Shown here one piece after another: positions 27,911 through 36,294 of a DNA stretch of 56,241 nucleotides. The DNA lies in NCBI GenBank assembly GCA_038320885.1, contig JBBQER010000011.1, positions 1 to 56,241 on the forward strand, in the 5' to 3' direction. Made by a program: the position numbers and the translations under genes. This stretch comes from JBBQER01 sp038320885. Its GTDB lineage: Bacteria > Actinomycetota > Acidimicrobiia > IMCC26256 > PALSA-610. The stretch's first letter is position 1. Each line of letters opens with the position of its first letter. The notes under the pieces are model-generated. The model did not search any database and was not told where the DNA came from. It saw nothing but the letters and a program-made list of their open reading frames with translations.

Positions 27911-28686
27911 GACCGGCTGTCTGGATGCCACATCGACAGATCGCGACCGAGCATCTTCTCGAGCCGGGCCAGATCGTCGGCGAAGTACTCGTACAGCTTC
28001 CGGCGCTGTTCGATCGTGAGGGCCGGGATGTCCGTGCGATCGCCGCCAGGACGCTGGCGGTAACTGAACCGCACCTCTTCGAGATCGGGAGGGACGAACT
28101 CGCGCGTCGCTCCTACATGGTCGGCCGCGCGGCGATAGAACCCGCCGGCATCGGCGTCGATGTCGTCATGGAGCATGACGAGCAACTGGTCGCCGAACGT
28201 GTCGCGGTAGGGCTCGAGACTCTCGGCGTACCAGCCACCGGAGACGAGGCCCAGCTTGTCGCGTTCGGGAGGGGTCCGCTCCACGAGGTCGAGGAGGTCG
28301 GAGTCGTTCGCGAGCCCGCTCGACGCGATGTGGTGAGTCATCGCCGACTGCGCCCGGTCGATCGGGTTGCGCAGGATCGCGATCAGGCGGACGTCGGGGA
28401 CGACGTCCCGGATCCGTTCGCGGCAGATGTAGGGGCGGTGCCGCCAGAACATGTAACCCGGCGTCGCCTCCCCGACCACCGCCTCGCCGGTCCACCCCGC
28501 GAACTGGTCGCGGTACCAGGCGACCCCGAGATCCTCGTACCGCGGCCCGTTGTTGAAGAAGCTCAACTCCGTGGATGCCGCGTAGACGTCGGGATGAAGA
28601 CCCAAATTGAATCGCAGCCACCGAGTCGCGCACTTCTGCGCGCCGATGATGAGAAACGTCGGAAGCGGTAGCTCGCGGGAACTCAT
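27907..28686 (-). CDS. Sulfotransferase
   Basis: 259-residue PAPS-dependent sulfotransferase resembling the heparan-sulfate N-sulfotransferase group. The 5'-phosphosulfate loop is at the N-terminus (LIIGAQKCATRWL, about 12-24), the 3'-phosphate motif follows (LRNPIDRAQSAMTHH, near 106), and GEATPGYMFW lies between. Length is typical for a soluble bacterial enzyme. It is divergent from a GT2 glycosyltransferase and near a GT4, so the likely substrate is a cell-surface or secreted polysaccharide. Sulfated glycans are uncommon in terrestrial actinobacteria. Confidence 0.85.
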   Translation of the reverse strand: MSSRELPLPTFLIIGAQKCATRWLRFNLGLHPDVYAASTELSFFNNGPRYEDLGVAWYRDQFAGWTGEAVVGEATPGYMFWRHRPYICRERIRDVVPDVRLIAILRNPIDRAQSAMTHHIASSGLANDSDLLDLVERTPPERDKLGLVSGGWYAESLEPYRDTFGDQLLVMLHDDIDADAGGFYRRAADHVGATREFVPPDLEEVRFSYRQRPGGDRTDIPALTIEQRRKLYEYFADDLARLEKMLGRDLSMWHPDSRS

Positions 28687-28738
28687 CCTGTTTCCGTGCG
28701 GTCTCCTCGGCGAGACAGGGGACTATATCTTGGCGGGA

Positions 28739-29671
28739 ATGGACGCCAGCGACGCGGCATCACCGCCGACCGATGCGCCGGCGCTTTCCGTCGTCGTCCT
28801 CGCCTGGGACAACCTCGAGCTCACGAAAGCGTTCGTCGACTCGGTCCGGCGCCACACGGATGTCGAATACGAGCTGATCATCGTCGACAACGGATCGAAG
28901 TCCGACGCCGCGGACTACGCCCGAACCGCGGCCGACCACGCGATCCTGAACCGCGAGAACCTCGGCTTCGCGCGCGGGATGAACCAGGGCCTCGAGGCCG
29001 CGCGCGGCGAACTCGTCGCGTTCTGCAACAACGACATCGTGGTCCCGCCCGCCTGGGCGACGCGACTGGTCGAGACGATGTGTTCGCATCCGAACGCGGG
29101 CATCATCGTTCCCGCGATCACCACGGCGACGAATCCGATCACGGTGCGGTCGGAGGCGGGCACCGCAATCGAGGTGCTCGAGCCGTTCTCGGCCCCACCC
29201 GCGGGCGTCGTCTACCTGATGCGGGTCGCCACGGCATTTGCACTCGGGCGTTGGGAGGAGGAGTACGAGATCGCGAGCGGCGAAGACGTCGATCTGTGCT
29301 TCAAGGTCTGGGTGAACGACCTCGACCTCGTCTTCGACGAGCGCGTGCTCGTGAACCACGTCGGCCACGCGACCGGGTCGAAGCTCGCCGACTCGCAGCA
29401 ACTCTGGGCGGCGAACCGACGCCGATTTCTCGAGAAGTGGATGGGGCCGACCGATCCACCGCGCCTGGCGTCGTGCGACGAAGGCCGCTTCGAGCGAAAT
29501 CGCGCGACCGCGCGCGCGGTCGCGGGGTGGATGGAGAAGTACTTCACGATCCGTGATCGCGGGCGAGCCCGCGCGGGCGCTCCGGCCGCCGTGGGCAGTC
29601 CGTGGTCGCGTCCGCTCCGAGCCGCGTACCGCCGGGCGCGCCGCGGGCTCGCGCTACGTCGCCCCGGCTGA
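28739..29671 (+). CDS. Glycosyltransferase family 2
   Basis: 310-residue GT-A inverting transferase. It starts with LSVVVLAWDNLELTKAFVDSV, followed by LIIVDNGSKS and the metal-binding region FCNNDIVVPPAWATRL. GEDVDLCFKVW (near 182) supplies the acceptor-site acidic residues. It resembles rhamnosyl- and O-antigen-type transferases. ATG 28739 begins directly before the domain; a longer frame would overlap the divergent sulfotransferase. The last 18 bp overlap the convergent GT4 gene. Confidence 0.88.
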   Translation: MDASDAASPPTDAPALSVVVLAWDNLELTKAFVDSVRRHTDVEYELIIVDNGSKSDAADYARTAADHAILNRENLGFARGMNQGLEAARGELVAFCNNDIVVPPAWATRLVETMCSHPNAGIIVPAITTATNPITVRSEAGTAIEVLEPFSAPPAGVVYLMRVATAFALGRWEEEYEIASGEDVDLCFKVWVNDLDLVFDERVLVNHVGHATGSKLADSQQLWAANRRRFLEKWMGPTDPPRLASCDEGRFERNRATARAVAGWMEKYFTIRDRGRARAGAPAAVGSPWSRPLRAAYRRARRGLALRRPG

Positions 29672-31510
29672 CGCAGCCAGATCTTCGAACACCCGGAGCG
29701 TGTCGCGGGCTTGCCGCTTGAGCGACAGCTGCCGGCTCGTCTCGAATCCCGCGGTCCGCAGACGCGCGACGAGCGGTTCGTCGGAGAACAGTCGCAGGAT
29801 TGCGCCGGCCGCGGCATCGACATCTCGGGGCTGGACGAGCAGGCAATTCTCCTCGTCGCGCGCGTACTCGTGGATGCCCCCGGCGTCGGTGAGGACCGAC
29901 ACCGCGCCGCACGCCATTGCCTCGAGCGCCGGGAGCCCGAATGCCTGGAAGTCGGACCCGTCGAAGTGCACGCGGGTGCTCGAGTAGAGCCGGGCCAGCT
30001 CGTCGTGATCGGTGACGACCCCGGCGCTGCGATACGGGAACGGCAGGTTCAGGCTGGCGATGTGCTCGCCGAAGAGCACGATGTCGACGTCCGGCATCGC
30101 GGCGTGAACCTTCGTAAGGGTCGCCACCACGAAGTCGAACGCGCGGCGTGGTGTTCGCGGACGCGCCATCGCCAGCACGACCGGGCGTGTTCCGCGGTCT
30201 ACGGGGCGCGGGTAGAAGAACCCGAGGTCCAATCCGAGGGGAATCGTGCGCGACGCGAATCCGTCGTGCGCGAGCAACTCGCACAACCACTTCGACGTCA
30301 CGACCTTGGACGGGATCAGCTCATAGGTCTGCTTCACGAGCGCGCGCTCGGAGGGTCGATCCTCGGCATAGAACCAGGGCTCGTAGTCCTGCACGAAGTA
30401 CGCGGCGTGCTCCGCCCGGCGCGTGTCGACCAGCTTGCGGACCCACGCGGCCGTCGTCCAGTGCGTGGCGACCGCGATGTCGGTGGGCGCGATGCCTTCC
30501 AACAGCGCGTGCTCATCCACGAACACCGTTGGGGTGACTTGCAATCGCCAGCGGAACACCTCCCGCCGGCGGTCGTGCCGGCCGCGGCCTGCGACAACGC
30601 GCGCGTCGACGCCGAGCAGCCTCAGCTCGTTCACGAGCTGCATCACGACCAGCGCACCGCCGCTCATCCGCAGCTCCGGCAACACGTAGGTCACACGGAG
30701 CGCTCCGGCATCGGGCCGGTGGCGAGATCGTCGCTCCGTCGCGAGCCGCGAGCGCCACTGTTCGATCGCCGATTGGCGCCCCAGGATCGCACCGGGCGGA
30801 CGGAACACTGCTTCCTTGCGCAACACGGTTCTCGCCAGCCGAACCGCTCTCGTACCGATGCGGAAGCGCGACGACCGCACCACCGCGGTGCCGTCGCGTT
30901 GTGACTGGTCCAGCAACTCGAACAGCGCGAAGTTGCGCGCGTCGAGATCGAGGCGAGCGAGATGCTCGGCCCGCAGCGACTCGAGCACGAGCCGGCACTG
31001 ATCGAGCCACGGCTGGAGACGCGCGGCCGTTTCGGAGGGGATCCACGCTCCGACACCGCGGCCCGGCGCGCACCAGAGCACGGCCGCGTCGGCGTCGAGC
31101 GCGCGCCCGAGATCGGCGAGGGCCAGCCGTACGCCCTCCTTCGTGCTCTCGACCCGTTCGAGGGGTGCCGCGTCCGACGGACCGCCTTCGACGACCACGA
31201 CCGGAGGCGCGCCGGCGCGCGCGGCGAAATGGCCCGCGACGCCGGTCGTGAGCGCTCGCACGGTGTGCCAGCTCGGGTAGCCGCGTACCCAGATGACGTC
31301 GGCGCCGAGGCCTCGACCGAGCGCGGCGTCGAGCTCGTCCGCCGCGCACGCCGTCACCGTCGCGGTGCCGCTTCCGGGGAGCGTCGCGTCGGGCTCCGGC
31401 TCGTGATCGACCCAGCACATCAGCGCGGTCGACGGCCGCAGGGCGGCGAAGAGCGGCTCGAGAATTGCGTGCCGGCCCAGATCGTCGAACCTCTGACCGC
31501 GCTCGATCAC
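29654..31510 (-). CDS. GT4 glycosyltransferase (WsaF-like) with an unassigned N-terminal domain
   Basis: 618 residues. The C-terminal half (about 270-618) is a GT-B transferase resembling the rhamnosyltransferase WsaF: MSGGALVVMQLVNELRLLG, ATHWTTAAWVRKL, YFVQDYEPWFYAE, IPLGLDLGFFYP and the nucleotide-sugar motif GLPALEAMACGAVSVLTDAGG. The N-terminal 260 residues (GQRFDDLGRHAILEPLFAAL, VIWVRGYPSWHTVRAL, VVVVEGGPSDA) form a separate alpha/beta domain I do not recognise; it lacks an evident SAM or sugar-nucleotide motif. With the GT2 and sulfotransferase it suggests assembly of a surface glycan. Confidence 0.82.
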   Translation of the reverse strand: MIERGQRFDDLGRHAILEPLFAALRPSTALMCWVDHEPEPDATLPGSGTATVTACAADELDAALGRGLGADVIWVRGYPSWHTVRALTTGVAGHFAARAGAPPVVVVEGGPSDAAPLERVESTKEGVRLALADLGRALDADAAVLWCAPGRGVGAWIPSETAARLQPWLDQCRLVLESLRAEHLARLDLDARNFALFELLDQSQRDGTAVVRSSRFRIGTRAVRLARTVLRKEAVFRPPGAILGRQSAIEQWRSRLATERRSRHRPDAGALRVTYVLPELRMSGGALVVMQLVNELRLLGVDARVVAGRGRHDRRREVFRWRLQVTPTVFVDEHALLEGIAPTDIAVATHWTTAAWVRKLVDTRRAEHAAYFVQDYEPWFYAEDRPSERALVKQTYELIPSKVVTSKWLCELLAHDGFASRTIPLGLDLGFFYPRPVDRGTRPVVLAMARPRTPRRAFDFVVATLTKVHAAMPDVDIVLFGEHIASLNLPFPYRSAGVVTDHDELARLYSSTRVHFDGSDFQAFGLPALEAMACGAVSVLTDAGGIHEYARDEENCLLVQPRDVDAAAGAILRLFSDEPLVARLRTAGFETSRQLSLKRQARDTLRVFEDLAASAGAT

Positions 31511-31595
31511 GGCGCGATCGCCCTCATGGGTACTCCGCAGTTCGGGAGGAGGAATGGGCCCCCCGAACCCTAGTTGCCGGTCGACGCGCTGATGG

Positions 31596-31817
31596 TCAGC
31601 TCGCCTCTTTCTGCGCGCGCCACTCGTAGCGACAGGGCAGCGATTTCAACAGCGTGCCCGCGACCGCGGGCGTCACCTCACGCTCGATCGGGAAGCGATG
31701 CCCGACGCCGACCACGAAGAATCGCGGCCGGTCGTCTTCGATCATCCTCACGTAGTCGACGCGTCGCAGCCCGGAGAGCGCGGCGGCGACGGTGTGCAGT
31801 GTCCTCGTCGACTCCAT
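31596..31817 (-). CDS. Small hypothetical protein behind an iron-box-like promoter
   Basis: 73 residues starting at ATG 31817 with GGAGGAGGG upstream. Mixed alpha/beta, no signal peptide or membrane helix; the central part reads RPRFFVVGVGHRFPIEREVTPAVAGTLL. I do not recognise a family. The promoter region carries a hairpin and a sequence resembling the DtxR/IdeR operator, which suggests iron-responsive expression. It lies downstream of the A1408-type methyltransferase gene on the same strand but has its own promoter candidate. Confidence 0.65.
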   Translation of the reverse strand: MESTRTLHTVAAALSGLRRVDYVRMIEDDRPRFFVVGVGHRFPIEREVTPAVAGTLLKSLPCRYEWRAQKEAS

Positions 31818-31846
31818 GCCTGCCCTCCTCCGGAACTCCGGACATC

Positions 31847-31867
31847 CTTCCCTAACACTAAGGGAAG
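31847..31867. repeat. Perfect 7-bp inverted repeat
   Basis: CTTCCCT, 7-bp loop, AGGGAAG. It lies between the stop of the rRNA methyltransferase gene (31905) and the start of the 73-residue gene, 30 bp upstream of the latter, overlapping the proposed -10 and half of the iron-box-like sequence. It may be an operator, a terminator for the upstream gene or a 5' leader stem. Confidence 0.6.
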
Positions 31868-31882
31868 CCTAACCTCTGTGAA
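31855..31882 (-). promoter_or_regulatory. Candidate promoter with DtxR/IdeR-like box
   Basis: On the minus strand TTCACA (31882-31877) and TAGTGT (31860-31855) stand 16 bp apart, a plausible -35/-10 pair. The plus-strand sequence 31859-31877 agrees with the 19-bp DtxR/IdeR consensus TTAGGTTAGSCTAACCTAA at 14 of 19 positions, including an uninterrupted AGCCTAACCT core. A repressor there would cover the spacer and -10. No dtxR gene is in the window. Confidence 0.45.
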
Positions 31883-31904
31883 CGGTGGCCGAAACCCCGT
31901 GAGT

Positions 31905-32570
31905 TCAGTGAGCGCGGACGCCGTCGAAGCGAACGAACGAAGGATGCGGGCGGCCGTGGCCGAGGCGCCGGGCCCACGTGGTCGGCAGCGCCTTCGTCTC
32001 CGCCGCGCTCGAGTACCGGGCCTCGCCGAGGGTGATGCCCGTGCGGGCGAGACCGGCCGCGACCACACCGGTGACGTACTCGGGCGTCGGCACCGGCAAG
32101 TGGTCGTACCGGGCCGGAGTCGAGTCGAGCCAGATCTCGCCGTTGAGCGTGACCGTCAGGCGCGCGCCCGGACGGCACAGCGCCGCGAGACCGCCGAGCA
32201 CGTCGTCGCGCGCGAGCACGATCCCCTCGAGCAGGCTGCCCCAAGGGAGCTGCACGGATACCTCGTCGGCCACGCCGCCGAGCTCGGGGGGCAGCGCCTC
32301 GATGGACGCGCGCACGAGCAGCAGGTTCGCCCGGCCGCCGCGCGCCGGCTTCCGCGCGGACTTCGCCGCGATCTCCCCCATCGGCTCGTCGAGCGTGTCG
32401 ATCCCGATCACGAGTCGCAGCGGATCGGCCGACGCCAGGTGATACGCAAACCGCCCGTCGCCGGTGCCGACGTCGACCGCCGTGACCGCGAAGGGGGCGC
32501 GCAGCTCGGCGAACGCGTCGGCGTCGACCACCGTGGTCCGACCCTTCCCGATCACCCGGGTAAGCGTCAC
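31905..32570 (-). CDS. KamB/NpmA-like 16S rRNA (adenine1408-N1)-methyltransferase homologue
   Basis: 221 residues from GTG 32570. The class I SAM fold shows VDVGTGDGRFAYHLA, IGIDTLDEPMGEIAAKSARK followed by PARGGRANLLLVRASIEALP, and QLPWGSLLEGI. These are hallmarks of the KamB/NpmA/Kmr family, which methylates N1 of A1408 in helix 44 of 16S rRNA and gives aminoglycoside resistance. Both tryptophans used to hold the flipped base appear conserved (PWGSLL and TTWARRL near the C-terminus). The GTG overlaps the rsmI stop by 4 bp, so it is translationally coupled to another h44 methyltransferase. Whether it confers resistance or is a housekeeping modifier is unknown. Confidence 0.82.
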   Translation of the reverse strand: MTLTRVIGKGRTTVVDADAFAELRAPFAVTAVDVGTGDGRFAYHLASADPLRLVIGIDTLDEPMGEIAAKSARKPARGGRANLLLVRASIEALPPELGGVADEVSVQLPWGSLLEGIVLARDDVLGGLAALCRPGARLTVTLNGEIWLDSTPARYDHLPVPTPEYVTGVVAAGLARTGITLGEARYSSAAETKALPTTWARRLGHGRPHPSFVRFDGVRAH

Positions 32571-33886
32571 GTTCCGTTCCGGGTCTCGCGGCCCTTCCGG
32601 GTCTCGTGGCCGAGTGCGTGCACGCGCTCGTAGGCCTCGTTGCGACCGATCCCGGGCATCGACTTGAGCGCTTGGGCAACCGTCGACGCCGGGACACCTT
32701 GCTCCAACAACGACTGCAGCAACGCGTCGACGTCGTGCGCGGTCGCGTTCGCGCTCGCGTCGAGGTCGCGTTCTCCTTCGTGATCGGACGGCGGAGCGAT
32801 CACGATGGTGCACTCGCCGAGCGGCTTCTCACCGGCGTACGCGCCGGCCAGCTCGGCGGCGCTCCCGCGGCGGAACTCCTCGAAGGTCTTCGTGACCTCG
32901 CGCCCGAGGCACACGCGCCAGTCGGCGCGCACCGCTGCCATGTCGGCCAAGGTCTCCGCCAACCGCGATGCCGACTCGTAACACACCACGGCCGAGCCCA
33001 ACGCGGTCAGCTCGCGCAACGCCTGTTGGCGCGCGGAGGACCGGCGCGGGAGGAAGCCGGCGAAGACGAACCGGTCAACCGGGAGTCCCGAAGCCGTGAG
33101 CACCGCGAGCAGCGCCGACGGTCCCGGCACCGGGCACACCGCGATCCCCTCCTCGACGGCGCGGCTCACGACCACGTAACCGGGATCGCTGCACAACGGT
33201 GTGCCGGCATCGCTCACGAGCGCGACGCGCGCGCCGAGCCGCAGCCGTTCGAGGATCCCGTCGACGCGTTGGGCTTCGTTGTGGTCGTGGTAGCTGCTCG
33301 CACGCGCGGGGTCGATTCCGATGCGCCGCGCCAGTGCGTGCAGCTTCCGTGTGTCCTCGGCGAGGACGAGATCGACGTGCTCCAGGACGTTGATCGCGCG
33401 TGCTCCGATATCGCCGTCGTTGCCGATCGGGAGCGCGACGACGAAGAGCACGCCCGGTCCCGGCTCACCCGCCACCTCGCGCACGGTCACTCGCACGCGC
33501 TGATCCGACGAGCCGAGGGCACGGACGAAGTCGCGGTCGACGGTCGCCGCGGTCTTGGTCGCATCGAAGGCGAACGTGTCGCCGCGCAACCCCTCACCCC
33601 GCCGGAACACCAACGAGTCGGAGCCCAGGAAGAACGGGCTCATCGTTGCCCTGAACTCGTCGCGCGCGCCGTCGCACTCCAGCGTTACCTCGACCAGGCC
33701 TCGCAACGCGAGCAGCGCCCGGTTGTCGTGATCGGACGCAACGCCGAGCACGCAGGTCGCGCGCCGAGAGATCTCGGCGTCGCGGGTGAGCTCGAGCGTC
33801 TTGGCGTGCGTCGCCGCGATGTTCGGATGGCCGCGGCACTCGAACGAAACGGAGACGCGCTCCGAGCGCGCGGCCGACGGTGCCAT
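32567..33886 (-). CDS. rsmI: DUF371 - RsmI fusion (16S rRNA C1402 2'-O-methyltransferase)
   Basis: 439 residues against about 280 for ordinary RsmI. Residues about 147-439 are RsmI: LFVVALPIGNDGDIGARA, VDLVLAEDTRK, VALVSDAGTPLCSDPGY, PVPGPSALLAVLTASGLP, FAGFLPRR and the C-terminal helical domain (VAQALKSMPGIGRNEAYERV). It should methylate the ribose of C1402 in h44. Residues about 10-136 match DUF371, a small domain known mainly from archaea (RGHPNIAATHAKTLELTRD, CVLGVASDHD, FAFDATKTAATVDRDFV). No stop or start separates the two parts. The function of DUF371 is unknown. The next gene is an A1408-type methyltransferase coupled by a 4-bp overlap. Confidence 0.88.
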   Translation of the reverse strand: MAPSAARSERVSVSFECRGHPNIAATHAKTLELTRDAEISRRATCVLGVASDHDNRALLALRGLVEVTLECDGARDEFRATMSPFFLGSDSLVFRRGEGLRGDTFAFDATKTAATVDRDFVRALGSSDQRVRVTVREVAGEPGPGVLFVVALPIGNDGDIGARAINVLEHVDLVLAEDTRKLHALARRIGIDPARASSYHDHNEAQRVDGILERLRLGARVALVSDAGTPLCSDPGYVVVSRAVEEGIAVCPVPGPSALLAVLTASGLPVDRFVFAGFLPRRSSARQQALRELTALGSAVVCYESASRLAETLADMAAVRADWRVCLGREVTKTFEEFRRGSAAELAGAYAGEKPLGECTIVIAPPSDHEGERDLDASANATAHDVDALLQSLLEQGVPASTVAQALKSMPGIGRNEAYERVHALGHETRKGRETRNGT

Positions 33887-33892
33887 TGCGGG

Positions 33893-34789
33893 TCAGTCGT
33901 CGCGTACGGGCCAGAGATCGACGGGCCCTCCGACATAACCGCCGGTGTCGCGCATGGCGACACCCCACGGTCGCAGCAGCCCGACCACCTCGTCGATGTC
34001 GCCGGCGAGCGCGTCGAGCGCGGGTTCCATCTGCAGGTCGGTCGCGCGTTCGATGTCCTCGCGCAGCGCCCGGCCCTGGTCGGTGAACGCCTCTCCGTCG
34101 AGCCAGCCGAGGTCGCGGAGCCGTTCGACACCCGAAGCCAGGTCCTCCTCACTCCATCCCCGGGTGCGCACGTAGCTGCGCAGCGGAAGACCCATGTAGA
34201 TGTCGTTCAGCAGTCCGATCTCGAGCGCGTCGAGCGCCGCGCTCGACCACGCAGCCACGTGGGCGTCGCCGCGGCACTCGCGCAGCATGTCGCCGAGATG
34301 GAACAGGCGCGTCCAGGGATCGTCGGGGTCGTCCCACCACGAGCGGAGCCCGGCGAACAGCGCCCGGCCGGCAACCGAGAGCGGAGCGACGGCCCGCTCG
34401 AGGAGCTCGGCCGCGCGCGTGACGTCGTCCCCGGCCGGGCCGACGACCCGTTCGAGTTGCGCGACGGCACCGGCGCGACGCGCCGCGAAGATCGTCGGCG
34501 CGTCCGTGAGCGACCAGCCGAGCGTGACACCGGCCGACACGACTTCGGGCTTGAACACACCGAACGCGGCCGCGACCACGCCCGGTCGCACCTGGCCCAG
34601 CAAGGATCCCCGGCTGGTGAAGTACGCCGGACCGTCGGGGAGGTGCACGAGGCCGGCCTTTCCCGGGCTCGCGGCGAAGCCGAGCTGCGCATACGCGGCA
34701 TGACACTCCGGGGCGAAGAACACCTGCCCGATCACGGGCTCGAGCGCCGCCGCCAACGTGCGGCTCTTGCGGAGTTCGACGTCGTCCAT
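33893..34789 (-). CDS. SCO6745-family helical protein (helix-turn-helix-like)
   Basis: 298 residues, largely helical, resembling the actinobacterial SCO6745 group: LEPVIGQVFFAPECHAAYAQLGF, GKAGLVHLPDGPAYFTSRG, GQVRPGVVAAAFGVFKP, LRSYVRTRGWSEEDLASGVERLRDLGWL (winged-helix-like) and GRALREDIERATDLQMEP. The C-terminal section looks like a MarR-type winged helix, but DNA binding is unproven and the family is uncharacterised. ATG 34789 is chosen; an in-frame ATG at 34813 adds eight residues. The stop lies 6 bp from the rsmI start, so they may be cotranscribed. Confidence 0.75.
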   Translation of the reverse strand: MDDVELRKSRTLAAALEPVIGQVFFAPECHAAYAQLGFAASPGKAGLVHLPDGPAYFTSRGSLLGQVRPGVVAAAFGVFKPEVVSAGVTLGWSLTDAPTIFAARRAGAVAQLERVVGPAGDDVTRAAELLERAVAPLSVAGRALFAGLRSWWDDPDDPWTRLFHLGDMLRECRGDAHVAAWSSAALDALEIGLLNDIYMGLPLRSYVRTRGWSEEDLASGVERLRDLGWLDGEAFTDQGRALREDIERATDLQMEPALDALAGDIDEVVGLLRPWGVAMRDTGGYVGGPVDLWPVRDD

Positions 34790-34858
34790 GCTCCGCAGTC
34801 TGTCAGGCGTCATGTCCGGCATGTCGCAAACGACCCTCGATGTGGTAAACGACACGCG

Positions 34859-36289
34859 ATGCGGGACGACTTCACCTGGCTCGACGCGACCGCCCAAGCC
34901 GAGCTCGTCGCGCGCGGCGATGCGACGCCGGCCGAGCTCGTCGATGCGGCCATCGCGCGGATCGAATCGCAGAATCCCGCGCTCAACGCCGTGATCCACG
35001 AACGGTTCGATCGGGCCTGTACCGAGGTTGGCGCCGCGTCGTCGACCGACGGGCCCTTCCCGGGCGTCCCATTCCTCGTGAAGGACGCCGTGTGCCACAC
35101 CGCCGGCGATCCCTTCCATTGCGGGATGCGGCTGCTCAAGCGGTTGCAGTGGACCGAGCCCGCCGACACGTGGCTGGCCCAGCGGTTTCGGGCCGCCGGG
35201 CTCGTATCGGTCGGCAAGACCAACACGCCCGAGCTCGCCACGAGCGTGACCACGGAGCCGGTCGCCTACGGAGCGACGCACAATCCGTGGGATCTCTCCC
35301 GCTCGCCGGGCGGATCGAGTGGGGGGTCGGCGGCCGCGGTCGCCGCCGGGATGGTGCCGATCGCGCACGGTAACGACATGGGCGGCTCGATCCGCTTCCC
35401 CGCGTCGATGTGCGGGATCGTCGGATTGAAGCCGACCCGGGCCCGCACGACGCTCGGTCCCGACTTCGGCGAGTACTGGGGTCCGCTCACCCACGAGCAC
35501 GTGTTGACGCGTTCGGTGCGTGACACCGCGGCCGTGCTCGACGCGATCGCGGGGCCCGCGCCGGGGGATCCGTACAGCGCGCCGCCGCCGGTTCGCGCGT
35601 TCCGGAAGGAGGTCGGCGCGCCGCCCGGGCGATTGCGGATCGGCCTGCGCACGCGGCGCCGCGACGGCGAGCGCTCGCACCCCGAATGTGAGGCGGCGGT
35701 GACCGACGCGGGCTGGTTGCTCGAGTCACTCGGACACCACGTGGAGGTCGTGGACCTCCCGGCGCTCGACGAGCCCATCGACGGTGCGTTCGGGATTGTT
35801 ATGTGCGTCGCGGTCGCGCGCGAGCTCGACCGGTGGGCGGCACGAACCGGGGTCGAGATCACGGCCGACGACGTGGAGCCCGGCAATCTCTTTCTCGCCG
35901 AGCTGGGGGCCGGCGTGAGCGCGGTTGCCTATGCCGACGCGATCGACGCGATGCAGTCGTGGTCGCGCGGCGTGGCCGCGTGGTGGGACGACTTCGACCT
36001 CCTCGTGACCCCGACGAGCCCCGAGCTACCGGTACGGCTGGGCGAGCTGGCGCCGACCAACCCCGACCCGGGGGTGATGGGGCGCATGGGAACGCTCACC
36101 ACGTTCATGATCCCGTTCGACGTAACCGGTCAGCCGGCGATCTCCGTACCGCTGCACTGGTTCGCCGACAGTCTGCCCGTCGGTGTGCAACTCGTCGCGG
36201 CGTACGCGCGTGAGGACGTGTTGATCCGCGTCGCCTCACAGCTCGAGCAAGCGTCTCCGTGGGCTGATCGGCATCCGCCGTCGCGCTGA
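34859..36289 (+). CDS. Amidase (amidase signature family)
   Basis: 476 residues. The Ser-cisSer-Lys triad is visible: FLVKDAV (Lys near 76), SRSPGGSSGGSAAAVAAG (cis-Ser) and GNDMGGSIRFPAS (nucleophile Ser). The remaining architecture, including GIVGLKPTRAR and LLVTPTSPELPVRL, is normal. It hydrolyses an amide bond; related enzymes range from fatty-acid amide to aryl amidases, and GatA is excluded by the absence of gatC/gatB and by length. ATG 34859 begins MRDDFTWLDATAQAELV; a much longer open frame upstream is antisense to rsmI and the SCO6745-like gene. Confidence 0.9.
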   Translation: MRDDFTWLDATAQAELVARGDATPAELVDAAIARIESQNPALNAVIHERFDRACTEVGAASSTDGPFPGVPFLVKDAVCHTAGDPFHCGMRLLKRLQWTEPADTWLAQRFRAAGLVSVGKTNTPELATSVTTEPVAYGATHNPWDLSRSPGGSSGGSAAAVAAGMVPIAHGNDMGGSIRFPASMCGIVGLKPTRARTTLGPDFGEYWGPLTHEHVLTRSVRDTAAVLDAIAGPAPGDPYSAPPPVRAFRKEVGAPPGRLRIGLRTRRRDGERSHPECEAAVTDAGWLLESLGHHVEVVDLPALDEPIDGAFGIVMCVAVARELDRWAARTGVEITADDVEPGNLFLAELGAGVSAVAYADAIDAMQSWSRGVAAWWDDFDLLVTPTSPELPVRLGELAPTNPDPGVMGRMGTLTTFMIPFDVTGQPAISVPLHWFADSLPVGVQLVAAYAREDVLIRVASQLEQASPWADRHPPSR

Positions 36290-36294
36290 CGGGA

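Noticed and set aside
32606..34858. Very long open frame on the plus strand ahead of the amidase
   Set aside because: It is antisense to rsmI and the SCO6745-like gene, which have clear family motifs; the product is Arg/His-rich low complexity typical of GC-rich shadow frames.
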